Assembly (NCBI GenBank): GCA_937974465.1
Contig: CALJWY010000280.1
Location: 1 to 7,112, forward strand
Direction: 5' to 3'
Length of the DNA stretch: 7,112 nt
From: an uncultured Lysobacterales bacterium
Lineage (GTDB): Bacteria > Pseudomonadota > Gammaproteobacteria > Xanthomonadales > SZUA-36
The stretch's first letter is position 1; every line of letters starts with the position of its first letter. The translations under genes were made by a program, and so were the position numbers. Below the pieces are notes generated by a model. The model was given only the letters and a program-made list of their open reading frames with translations, did not search any database and was not told the DNA's origin. This document shows positions 1-6,904 of this stretch, one piece after another.

Positions 1-33
1 GCCCAAGATAGCCGTTGTAAAGGGGCGGACCGG
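1..33. other. Sequence downstream of ligA, nothing recognised
   Basis: These 33 bases follow the ligA TAA. I see no hairpin with a T-run, no start codon with a ribosome binding site and no RNA gene. Too short to say whether the operon continues to the left. Confidence 0.5.
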
Positions 34-2049
34 TTAAACAGACAGGCCGTGCGAACCGACGTAATCTACAAAGTCGGATTCCGAAATTATTTTGATGCCA
101 AGCTTCTCAGCTTTTTTCAGCTTGGAGCCGGCTGCCTCGCCGGCCAGCAATGTCGTTGTTTTGGCTGATACACTGCCAGTAACCTTGGCGCCTAGGGATT
201 CCAGCAGGTTTTTTACCTGTATCCTGGGCATCGACAATGCTCCCGTCAGTACCCAGATTTCTCCTGCCAGGGGCTGTTCACCGACCTGTGTTTCCAATGC
301 CTGCCACTTCACGCCAGCGTCGCTCAAGGCCTGGATAACCTGCCGGTTATGTTCCTGCTGGAAAAATGCTGCCACGTGCGCGGCGACGATCGGCCCAACA
401 TCACTGACCTCGGTCAATGTCTCCACGCTGGCATCCTGCAAAGCTTCCATGGTTCCAAAATGGGCAGCCAGCGAGTGAGCGGTAACTTCACCAACTTCCC
501 TGATCCCCAGTGCGTAAAGCAATCGGTTCAATGGCGGTGTTTTACTCTTTTCCAGCGCCTTTAACAGGTTTTCAGCTGATTTTCCGCCCATGCGATCGAG
601 CGCCGTGAGCTGCTCATGGCTCAGGTGATAGAGGTCCGCAACAGTATGGATCAGGCCCTCTTCAACAAGCTGATCGACCAGTTTGTCACCGAGCCCCTCA
701 ATATCCATGGCCTTGCGTGTCGCAAAATGCCGGATACTGTGCTTTCTCTGCGCCGGACAAACCAGGCCACCACTGCAACGTGCAACGGCTTCGCCCTCTA
801 CCCGCTCGACCCGCGAACCGCATTCCGGACAGACCTCCGGCATCTGGAACTCGGCCAACGTGCCCTCACGCCGCTCATGGATCGCGCGCGCCACTTCGGG
901 AATGACATCGCCGGCCCTGCGCACCACCACCCAGTCTCCTGGCCTTACATCCTTGCGGCGTATCTCATCTTCATTATGCAGCGTGGCATTGGTTACCGTC
1001 ACACCACCAACAAATACCGGCGCCAGGCGCGCGACCGGTGTCAGTGCGCCGGTTCTTCCCACCTGGATATCGATATCGACTAACCGGGTAATCTCCTCTT
1101 CCGCCGGAAATTTGTGTGCCAATGCCCAGCGTGGGGCCTTGCTGACAAAGCCCAGGAAACCCTGTTGATCGAATCGGTCAACCTTGTAAACCACTCCGTC
1201 AATGTCATAGCCCAGCGTTGGTCGCAGCAACCCGATCCGCCGATGATAATCAAGACAACCCGCCAAACCTTGTACCCGTCTGACTTCGGGATTAACAGGT
1301 ATGCCCCAATCCTTGAGTCGCTCCAGGGTGTCAAGCTGTGTATCCGGCAACTGGTCGCGAGTGGCAGTGCTATAAGCATAAAAAGCCAATGGGCGCTGTG
1401 CGGTTAACTGGGGATCCAACTGCCGCAGACTCCCGGCGGCCCCATTGCGCGGATTCACCAGTGGTTTTTCGCCATTTGCCAGGGCCTTGCGGTTAAAGGC
1501 ATCAAACCCGGACCGCGGCATATATATCTCACCACGTACCTCGAGCAATGCAGGCCATCCATCACCAAGAAGTTTTAAAGGCACGGCGCGGATCGTTCGC
1601 ACGTTGGCGGTCACATCCTCGCCACGCTCACCATCTCCACGGGTTGCTGCTGTCGTCAGCAATCCCTGCACGTAGGTCAGAGAAATAGCAACGCCGTCGA
1701 GCTTTGGCTCTGCGGCAAAAATGATGTCTTCACGTTCAAGGCCCTGTGAAACCCGGCGACAGAACTCGGCCACTTCCGTTTCTGAAAATGCATTGCCCAG
1801 TGACAACATCGGGACACGATGCTGAATGGTTGCAAACCCCTCCATCGGCGTACCGCTGACCCGCTGTGTCGGTGAGTCGGGCGTTACCAGGTCGGGGTAT
1901 GTGGATTCGAGCGACTCGAGTTCGCGTATCAAGCGGTCATATTCAGCATCCGGAACTTCCGGGTCATCCAGAACGTAGTAACGGTAATTGTGGTGCTCCA
2001 GGAGACGGCGCAGTTCATCAGCACGTTTTTGTGCCACGGATTTGTTCAT
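34..2049 (-). CDS. ligA: NAD+-dependent DNA ligase LigA
   Basis: Seals nicks with 3'-OH and 5'-phosphate ends, using NAD+ as the adenylate donor. It acts in the cytoplasm on Okazaki fragments and repair nicks. The 671-residue product has the same length as the E. coli enzyme and all its domains in order. Domain Ia (about 1-70) has the NMN-binding residues Y24, D34, Y37 and D38. The adenylation domain has KLDG at 116-119 (K116 is the AMP-accepting lysine), RGE at 172-174, DGVVYKV at 284-290 and K313 in WALAHKFP. An OB fold follows, with QVGRTGALTPVA near 329-340. The four-Cys zinc finger is C407, C410, C425 and C431. Helix-hairpin-helix repeats span about 440-590 and a BRCT domain about 592-671. 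The ATG overlaps the zipA stop in ATGA and has only a weak Shine-Dalgarno, which suggests translation coupled to zipA. The stop is TAA. No catalytic residue is missing. Confidence 0.98.
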   Translation of the reverse strand: MNKSVAQKRADELRRLLEHHNYRYYVLDDPEVPDAEYDRLIRELESLESTYPDLVTPDSPTQRVSGTPMEGFATIQHRVPMLSLGNAFSETEVAEFCRRVSQGLEREDIIFAAEPKLDGVAISLTYVQGLLTTAATRGDGERGEDVTANVRTIRAVPLKLLGDGWPALLEVRGEIYMPRSGFDAFNRKALANGEKPLVNPRNGAAGSLRQLDPQLTAQRPLAFYAYSTATRDQLPDTQLDTLERLKDWGIPVNPEVRRVQGLAGCLDYHRRIGLLRPTLGYDIDGVVYKVDRFDQQGFLGFVSKAPRWALAHKFPAEEEITRLVDIDIQVGRTGALTPVARLAPVFVGGVTVTNATLHNEDEIRRKDVRPGDWVVVRRAGDVIPEVARAIHERREGTLAEFQMPEVCPECGSRVERVEGEAVARCSGGLVCPAQRKHSIRHFATRKAMDIEGLGDKLVDQLVEEGLIHTVADLYHLSHEQLTALDRMGGKSAENLLKALEKSKTPPLNRLLYALGIREVGEVTAHSLAAHFGTMEALQDASVETLTEVSDVGPIVAAHVAAFFQQEHNRQVIQALSDAGVKWQALETQVGEQPLAGEIWVLTGALSMPRIQVKNLLESLGAKVTGSVSAKTTTLLAGEAAGSKLKKAEKLGIKIISESDFVDYVGSHGLSV

Positions 2050-2774
2050 GAATCAGGGCTGTTTTTCCGTTCGTACTCGCGCAATTCCTCCTTGATTTCC
2101 AGCGAGCGCTGGCGAGTAAATACCTCGTGCTTGTCATCCAGCAAGTCTGCGTGCAACAACTCGGCCAGCCTGCGGCTTGCCGCCAGCATGGAGTCCCATG
2201 CATCCAGTGCATTCCTGGGCCCCGGCAAGGCCATGAACATGGTAACGCCCTTGATCTCCATGGTATTCCACATGTTCTTGTCAAAGGTCCCGGGCTTGGT
2301 CAGGTTGGCCATGCTGAATACTGGCTCGATGTCTTCCTCGTTGATGCGGTGGAATATGTCGTGTTTTCCAAACACCAGGCCGGATTTTAGTGACGCATCC
2401 AGTAATTCAACACCTGTGATGACATGGTTATCCCTGGCTTGTAAAAACAGCGTGACTATTTTGTCCGGAAGTGGTCCCGGGGCTGCCTTAGGCGTGGCAT
2501 CGAAACCGGGTTCAATACGGGCTTCAACGGCAGACAACTCACTCGCATCACCGATCGGAAGCTCTGTTTGTAATTGATCAAAGTCCTGCTCGTCTTCCTG
2601 GCCATCACCGCTGGCAGAATCAAGTGCCGGCTCACGCCGAACCCGCTGGGCATGAGCACGCTTGCGTGATGCTTTGGGCTTTCGTTTCTTATCCGGACTG
2701 CCAAACAGGAAAATACCGGCAACGATAACGAGTCCGGCAATAATTAAAATCCATCTGAAGGTAGAAATATCCAT
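2046..2774 (-). CDS. zipA: Cell division protein ZipA
   Basis: Inner-membrane protein that binds the C-terminal tail of FtsZ and anchors and stabilises the Z ring early in division. The 242-residue product has the ZipA layout: a short N-terminus, one membrane helix (about 7-25), a strongly basic cytoplasmic stretch (about 29-48), an acidic linker (about 50-100) and the FtsZ-binding domain (about 103-236). The last is recognised by FSMANLTKPGTFD (153-165), GVTMFMALPGP (176-186) and LLDDKHEVFTRQ (211-222), which line up with the E. coli domain. The protein is shorter than E. coli ZipA (328 residues); the difference lies in the linker, which lacks a long Pro/Gln-rich region. The ATG is preceded by AGAG/GAGAG overlapping the smc stop codon, 10 nt after smc ends. 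The TGA stop shares 4 nt with the ligA start. The identity is secure; the linker boundaries are estimates. Confidence 0.95.
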   Translation of the reverse strand: MDISTFRWILIIAGLVIVAGIFLFGSPDKKRKPKASRKRAHAQRVRREPALDSASGDGQEDEQDFDQLQTELPIGDASELSAVEARIEPGFDATPKAAPGPLPDKIVTLFLQARDNHVITGVELLDASLKSGLVFGKHDIFHRINEEDIEPVFSMANLTKPGTFDKNMWNTMEIKGVTMFMALPGPRNALDAWDSMLAASRRLAELLHADLLDDKHEVFTRQRSLEIKEELREYERKNSPDS

Positions 2775-2787
2775 CTAATACTCTCTA
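2775..2787 (-). promoter_or_regulatory. smc stop / zipA ribosome binding site overlap
   Basis: Read on the minus strand, the smc TAG stop (2787-2785) lies inside TAGAGAGTATTAG, just before the zipA ATG. The purine run AGAGAG (2786-2781) is a moderate Shine-Dalgarno about 6 nt from the ATG. Ribosomes finishing smc would stand directly on the zipA initiation site, so coupling is likely. This is inferred from spacing alone. Confidence 0.6.
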
Positions 2788-5700
2788 GTCTCCGGCAAAT
2801 TTTGCTGCCTCATCTATATCCACCTGAACCAGCCTGGATACGCCCGGTTCGCGCATCGTGACACCGCTAAGCTGGTGAGCCATTTCCATGGTGATTTTAT
2901 TGTGTGTCACCACGACAAACTGCACGGTTTCAGACATCTCTTTCACCATGGTAGTGAAGCGTGAAACATTCGCATCATCAAGCGGCGCATCGACCTCGTC
3001 AAGCAGGCAAAACGGCGCTGGATTCAAGCGGAAGATTGCAAATACAAAAGCAACCGCCGTCAGTGCTTTCTCACCACCCGACATCAGGTGAATACTACTG
3101 ATTCGTTTGCCCGGCGGCCTTGCCATGATGGCAACCCCCGTGGTCAGCAGGTCGTCGCCGGTTAATTCAAGATAGGCATGCCCGCCACCAAACAGTTTCG
3201 GGAATAACTCCTGCAAACCCTTGTTGACGTTTTCAAACGTGTCCTTGAACCGCGTGCGGGTTTTCCGGTCAATTTTCTTGATCGCATTTTCCAGGGTCTC
3301 GAGCGCGCTGACCAGGTCTTCATGCTGGGCATCCATGTATTCCTTGCGCTTGAATTCTTCTTCATACTCGGAAATGGCAGCCAGGTTGACGGGTTCCAGG
3401 CGGGTAATACGAACTTCAAGACGCTCAAGGTTTTCCTGCCACGCGTCTGCATCTGCGTCATTGGGCAAAGCCGCAGCCAGTTCAGCGACATCATGTCCCA
3501 GCTGCTCAACTTGCCGTGCCAAGCTTCGGGCATTGAGCTCAACTTCCTGCTGTTGCAGGCGGGCTTTTTCGAGCGAACCTCGTATTTCCTCTACCTGCCT
3601 GACACATACCTGCCGGCTTGCATCCAGCTGACGATAGTCTTCTTCAAGGCTTTGTAATTTTACCCTTGCTGCGGTCAGTCGCTGCTCCACTTCCACCCGC
3701 GCTTGTAACAGGCGATCCATTTCTTCACGGTGTTTTTCTTCCGGGTCTTCGTTTTGCGCAATCTGTTCGCTTAAATCCAGGTAGCGTTGCTGCAGCTGGC
3801 TGAACTGGCTGTCCATGCGCTGCAACGAGTTGCGCAATGAATCGAGACTGGCCCGGCGTGACTCGGTTTTCAGGGCCAGTTCATGGCGACTGTTACGTGC
3901 GTCGCGGGCCCGTGTGCGAGCCTGCTCACGTCGCTCCAATAACGACTGGCGCTGCGCATCCAGTGCGGCGCGATCCTGTTCGGTACCGGCCATCTCATCC
4001 AGCAAGCCTGCAAGAACCTTGCGGGATTCCTTGATCTGGGCCTGGTCATCCTGTTGTTGTTTTTGCAGTGCGGCAGACTCGGTAGCGATTTGTTTCTGAC
4101 GGCCATCGAGAGCTTCAATGCGAGTGCGGGCGGCATTCAGCTTGCTGCCCAACTCGGCACTTTCGCGGTGCGAGTCATTGACTGTCTGCTGCAACGCATG
4201 GGTGGATTGCTCTTTTGCAGACAGTGCTTCACGTTCCTCGGAATTGGTCGCTTCCATCTCCGACCAGAGCTTATGCAAACCTGCAATTTCCTTCTTGAGT
4301 GCCGCAATCTCCTGTTTGCGTGCCAGCATGCCAGCCTTTCCGGACTGACCTCCGGCGACGCGCACCCAACCATTCCCAATCCACTGGCCATCTGCAGTTA
4401 TGGCAGAGCTGCCATCCTGCGTTGCCGCAACTGCTTTGAAGGCTGTTGCCAGAGAATCTGCAATTTTTACATGGTTCAGTTGCGCGATGATCGCATCCGG
4501 TCCGGTAACTTTCCCGGCCAGGCTTCCGGCCCGAGGCTCGACACTGCTCGACTGACTGCCAAGCAGGGTCAGTTCAACATTTTCATCAGCACCTGAAAGG
4601 CTGCCCAACACAGAGGTGAGGGCCGTGGGGTCATCGACCAGGACCGAGTCGAGCCAGAAGCCCAACACGGTTTCCACGGCTAATTCCCAACCCTTTGCGA
4701 CATCCAGCTTTTCTACCAGGCGCGGGGCTGAGCCGAGACCATTTGATTCCAGCCACGCGGCGCCATTGTCATTGGCCCTTGCCGCTTGTTGCAATGCTTT
4801 GAGTGACTCCAGCCGTCCCTCGCGCCGATTAATTTCACCCTGTAGTTCATGTTGACCTGAAGTGCTGTCACGCAGGGCCAGGCGTCTTGTTTCCAGCTCT
4901 TGCCTGGCTGACTCCAGTTGCTTCTGCTGGTCAGACAGTTGTGCTGCGACCGTCCCGACCTGCTTTTCGAGCTCTACCACCTGCAGGCTCAGAGCCCCAC
5001 TATCGCTACCTTCGGTTTCGCCCGCCAGGTTCTCCAGCCGGGTAGCGGCATCCTGCATTCGCCCATCCAGCATCTCCACAGACGCCCGCTGAGCGTCGGC
5101 CTTGCGGTTGAGCTCATTGTTCCTGACGTGATGGGCTTCCAGATTTTCCTGCCAACTGGCCACCTCGGTCTCGGCAGCTTGCATTTCAGTGTCTGCCTCG
5201 GTCTCTTCTGCCTGGGCCTTGGCCAATGCCGGCTCAACTTCGGCCAGGCGGCTTGTCAGGTCTTCAACCTGGGCACGATCCAGCACCATGTGCTGTTCCA
5301 TGTCTTGCAGGGAAGCGGATGTTTCGTCGTACTCTTTCTTCTGCCGCACCTGCATTTCACGATGGTGCTGCACGGTTTGTTCCAGGCGGGCGATATCACT
5401 GCCAATGGAATAAAACTCACCCTGCACAACATTCAGCGCTTCTCCGGCAGCTGCCTGTTCCTGGTGGATGGCTTCCATGCGTGCCTCGGCGGCTCGCTGT
5501 TCAGCGAGTTGTTCCTGCATCGCGGTTTCCTGGACAGCCAGCCCTGAGCGCCCGTTATCTGCATCCCTTTGCAGGGACGACCATTGCAGGGCCAACAGGT
5601 TAGACTCCAGTTCGCGCTGCTCGATCTTTAATTTTTTGTAGCGCTCGGCAGCATTCGCCTGTCGCTTCAAACGATTGAGATGACCACCGATTTCCTCACG

Positions 5701-6291
5701 CAAGTCGGTCAAGCGATCGAGGTTATCCCGGGTATGCTTGATGCGATTCTCGGTTTCTCTTCTGCGTTCCTTGTAGCGCGAGATACCGGCCGCTTCTTCG
5801 AGGTGTGAGCGGACCTCATCCGGACCGGCATCAACCACCTGGGAAATCATGCCCTGTTCAATGATGGAATAGCTCTTTGAACCAAGTCCTGTACCAAGAA
5901 ACAGGTCCCTGACATCTTTGCGACGACAGCGGGTTCCGTTCAGTGTGTATTGGGAAATGCCTTCGCGGCCAACAATACGTTTGACTGAAATTTCGTTGTA
6001 ACCGGCAAACTCACCGGCAATTCTGCCGGAGCTATTATCAAAAATGAGTTCTACACTGGCGGTGCCAACCGGCTTGCGACTGCTCGAGCCGGAAAAAATT
6101 ACATCGGCCATGGACTCGCCCCGCAACACCTTGGCCGAGCCCTCACCCATCACCCAGCGGACCGCGTCAATGATGTTGGATTTTCCGCAACCATTGGGCC
6201 CGACGATACCCGTCAGGTTGGTGGGTGCTGTAAATGTGGTCGCATCTACAAAAGATTTGAAGCCAGCAAGCTTGATTGCAGTCAGTCGCAT
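2785..6291 (-). CDS. smc: Chromosome partition protein SMC
   Basis: ATPase core of the SMC-ScpAB condensin, which dimerises and organises and helps segregate the chromosome. At 1168 residues it is full length for the family. The N-terminal half of the ATPase head has Walker A GPNGCGKS (31-38, K37), R57 in VLRGES (the arginine-finger position) and a Q-loop in IEQGMIS (144-150, Q146). A long Glu/Gln/Arg/Leu-rich coiled coil follows (about 175-505). The globular hinge is roughly 510-650, including GWELAVETVLG near 534-544 and the glycine-rich GNGWVRVAGG near 637-646. The returning coiled coil runs to about 1000. The C-terminal half-head has signature LMSGGEK (S1071) and Walker B CLLDEVDAP with D1098 and catalytic E1099. 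The ATG at 6291 is chosen because MRLTAIKLAGFKSF is the typical SMC N-terminus; no Shine-Dalgarno is visible upstream. It is the first gene of the smc-zipA-ligA unit. scpA and scpB are not in the window. Confidence 0.98.
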   Translation of the reverse strand: MRLTAIKLAGFKSFVDATTFTAPTNLTGIVGPNGCGKSNIIDAVRWVMGEGSAKVLRGESMADVIFSGSSSRKPVGTASVELIFDNSSGRIAGEFAGYNEISVKRIVGREGISQYTLNGTRCRRKDVRDLFLGTGLGSKSYSIIEQGMISQVVDAGPDEVRSHLEEAAGISRYKERRRETENRIKHTRDNLDRLTDLREEIGGHLNRLKRQANAAERYKKLKIEQRELESNLLALQWSSLQRDADNGRSGLAVQETAMQEQLAEQRAAEARMEAIHQEQAAAGEALNVVQGEFYSIGSDIARLEQTVQHHREMQVRQKKEYDETSASLQDMEQHMVLDRAQVEDLTSRLAEVEPALAKAQAEETEADTEMQAAETEVASWQENLEAHHVRNNELNRKADAQRASVEMLDGRMQDAATRLENLAGETEGSDSGALSLQVVELEKQVGTVAAQLSDQQKQLESARQELETRRLALRDSTSGQHELQGEINRREGRLESLKALQQAARANDNGAAWLESNGLGSAPRLVEKLDVAKGWELAVETVLGFWLDSVLVDDPTALTSVLGSLSGADENVELTLLGSQSSSVEPRAGSLAGKVTGPDAIIAQLNHVKIADSLATAFKAVAATQDGSSAITADGQWIGNGWVRVAGGQSGKAGMLARKQEIAALKKEIAGLHKLWSEMEATNSEEREALSAKEQSTHALQQTVNDSHRESAELGSKLNAARTRIEALDGRQKQIATESAALQKQQQDDQAQIKESRKVLAGLLDEMAGTEQDRAALDAQRQSLLERREQARTRARDARNSRHELALKTESRRASLDSLRNSLQRMDSQFSQLQQRYLDLSEQIAQNEDPEEKHREEMDRLLQARVEVEQRLTAARVKLQSLEEDYRQLDASRQVCVRQVEEIRGSLEKARLQQQEVELNARSLARQVEQLGHDVAELAAALPNDADADAWQENLERLEVRITRLEPVNLAAISEYEEEFKRKEYMDAQHEDLVSALETLENAIKKIDRKTRTRFKDTFENVNKGLQELFPKLFGGGHAYLELTGDDLLTTGVAIMARPPGKRISSIHLMSGGEKALTAVAFVFAIFRLNPAPFCLLDEVDAPLDDANVSRFTTMVKEMSETVQFVVVTHNKITMEMAHQLSGVTMREPGVSRLVQVDIDEAAKFAGD

Positions 6292-6356
6292 AGATTGAAT
6301 CTGTGGTCAGAGATGAGTAAAGTGCCCATCCAATTTATGTTATCCGGAGTAAAATT
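6292..6356. promoter_or_regulatory. Divergent intergenic region between smc and queF
   Basis: This 65-bp spacer separates the divergent smc and queF starts and must hold, or lie very near, both promoters if no further promoter sits inside the genes. The half nearer queF (about 6331-6356) is AT-rich. TATGTT at 6336-6341 resembles a -10 box towards queF, but it has no convincing -35 partner and would place transcription start almost on the ribosome binding site. On the minus strand CATAAATT is the nearest -10-like word for smc, also without a clear -35. I cannot assign either promoter with confidence. No preQ1 riboswitch fold was recognised here. Confidence 0.35.
6346..6349 (+). promoter_or_regulatory. 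queF ribosome binding site
   Basis: GGAG lies 7 nt before the ATG at 6357. This is ideal Shine-Dalgarno spacing and supports that start codon. Confidence 0.8.
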
Positions 6357-6746
6357 ATGGCGACCCAGCCCAGTCGGGAACTGGAACTGTTTCCAAACCC
6401 CCAGCCAGAACGTGATTATACCATCCGTATCACAATCCCGGAGTTTACCTGTTTGTGTCCAAAAACCGGTCAACCCGATTTTGCCACCCTGTTGCTTGAG
6501 TATATTCCAGACCAGCAATGTGTAGAACTGAAATCTCTGAAAATGTATGTCTGGAGTTTCAGGGACGAGGGTGCTTTTCACGAGGCCGTCACCAACGAAA
6601 TACTCGATGACCTGGTTAATGCAACAGCTCCAAGGTTCATGCGTTTAAGTGCCGTATTCAATGTACGGGGCGGCATCGACACCACGGTGGTTGCCGAACA
6701 TCGTGCAGAAGGCTGGCAACCCCCAACGGAAGTTAAACTGCCTTAA
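6357..6746 (+). CDS. queF: NADPH-dependent 7-cyano-7-deazaguanine reductase QueF (short type)
   Basis: Reduces the nitrile of preQ0 to the aminomethyl group of preQ1 with two NADPH, a cytoplasmic step in making the queuosine base for tRNA. The 129-residue product carries the full signature. FTCLCPKTGQPDFA (30-43) has nucleophile C34, which forms the thioimide with substrate, and D41, the expected proton donor. The QueF motif ELKSLKMY (57-64) is the proposed NADPH-binding signature. FHE (74-76) gives the substrate-binding glutamate E76, and RGG is at 104-106. It is the single-domain (B. subtilis-like) T-fold form, not the duplicated form of about 280 residues in E. coli, and is probably active as a symmetric oligomer. 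The start is supported by GGAG 7 nt upstream; the stop is TAA. It is transcribed away from smc and towards bolA. No other queuosine gene is visible, so it appears to be a stand-alone pathway gene. Confidence 0.96.
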   Translation: MATQPSRELELFPNPQPERDYTIRITIPEFTCLCPKTGQPDFATLLLEYIPDQQCVELKSLKMYVWSFRDEGAFHEAVTNEILDDLVNATAPRFMRLSAVFNVRGGIDTTVVAEHRAEGWQPPTEVKLP

Positions 6747-6773
6747 CCGCAAAAAACTACCCATTACCGGCAC

Positions 6774-6801
6774 CGTCATCCCCGCGCAGGCGGGGATGAC
6801 G
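6774..6801. repeat. Palindromic repeat unit, perfect hairpin
   Basis: CGTCATCCCCGC (6774-6785) and GCGGGGATGACG (6790-6801) are exact reverse complements, 12 bp each, around a 4-nt loop GCAG. This matches the common dispersed extragenic palindrome of many beta- and gammaproteobacterial genomes. The hairpin could stop or protect both converging transcripts. There is no T-run of the classical Rho-independent type on either side, so a terminator role is only inferred. Confidence 0.85.
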
Positions 6802-6815
6802 ATCCTTTCGCGGGG
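6801..6815. repeat. Possible repeat remnant, copy 3
   Basis: GATCCTTTCGCGGGG resembles the common palindrome arm pair GATCC(CCGC)TTTCGCGGGG with four bases of the left arm missing. It starts at the last base of the perfect hairpin. Short, so weakly supported. Confidence 0.3.
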
Positions 6816-6880
6816 CTGGTTGTGCCTGCTGCGGGGTGACGGTGCTTCTGCCATGATCAGTGCACCAGACCGCGGATGAT

Positions 6881-6895
6881 ATTCCTTCGCGGGAA
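6881..6895. repeat. Possible repeat remnant, copy 4
   Basis: ATTCCTTCGCGGGAA resembles the frequent proteobacterial palindrome ATTCC(CGCC)TTCGCGGGAAT lacking four bases of the left arm. It retains a weak TTCC/GGAA stem around TTCGCG and lies 9 nt beyond the bolA-family stop. It could contribute to ending either transcript, but no T-tract follows. Confidence 0.35.
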
Positions 6896-6904
6896 CGGCG
6901 GTAA

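Larger units (their letters stand above)
6770..6845. repeat. Paired inverted repeat (REP/BIME-like or small MITE-like unit)
   Basis: The left arm 6770-6791 begins GCACCGTCATCCCCGC. The right arm 6824-6845, read as reverse complement, begins GCACCGTCACCCCGC. Both then continue to GCAGGC. The arms agree over 22 nt, apart from one T missing on the right and one A added. The whole is a 76-bp element with imperfect terminal inverted repeats, in which the left arm also folds on itself. The arrangement resembles two repeat units in opposite orientation. No encoded protein is present. Confidence 0.6.
6747..6904. other. Convergent intergenic region with repeat cluster
   Basis: These 158 bp separate the ends of queF and the bolA-family gene. 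They hold one perfect palindrome, a degenerate inverted second copy and two shorter remnants of the same kind of repeat, listed separately. No ribosome binding site plus plausible reading frame was found. Open frames crossing it translate the palindrome as VIPAQAGMT or VIPACAGMT, a well-known artefact of this repeat class. Confidence 0.7.

Noticed and set aside
1..33. Possible start of a tRNA or another operon gene downstream of ligA.
   Set aside because: Only 33 bases are available; no acceptor stem, T-loop or start codon with a ribosome binding site could be supported.
92..1675. Plus-strand frames opposite ligA (for example 92-478, 616-1083 and 683-1168).
   Set aside because: They lie wholly inside a well-conserved ligase read on the other strand, with no family resemblance and no ribosome binding site.
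4054..5603. Long plus-strand frames (for example 4054-4596, 4918-5547 and 5226-5603) opposite smc.
   Set aside because: They are antisense to the conserved coiled-coil and hinge of smc. Their Leu/Cys/Ser-rich composition is typical of antisense translation and no domain is recognisable.
34..6291. Possible frameshift, insertion or horizontally acquired segment within the core genes.
   Set aside because: All three proteins are full length, with catalytic motifs in order and similar codon use; nothing suggests a break or foreign segment.
6751..6759. AAAAAACTA after the queF stop resembles the 3' end of a preQ1-I riboswitch, which would be interesting next to queF.
   Set aside because: It lies downstream of queF. 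The preceding bases do not form the required P1 stem or C-rich pocket, and the next gene is on the opposite strand.
6774..6845. CRISPR array or classical Rho-independent terminator.
   Set aside because: There are no regularly spaced direct repeats with unique spacers, and the hairpin has no following T-run on either strand.
6645..6879. Open frames on both strands across the end of queF and the spacer, encoding VIPAQAGMT / VIPACAGMT.
   Set aside because: These peptides are the translation of the palindromic repeat at 6774-6801. The frames overlap queF, lack ribosome binding sites and resemble no protein family.
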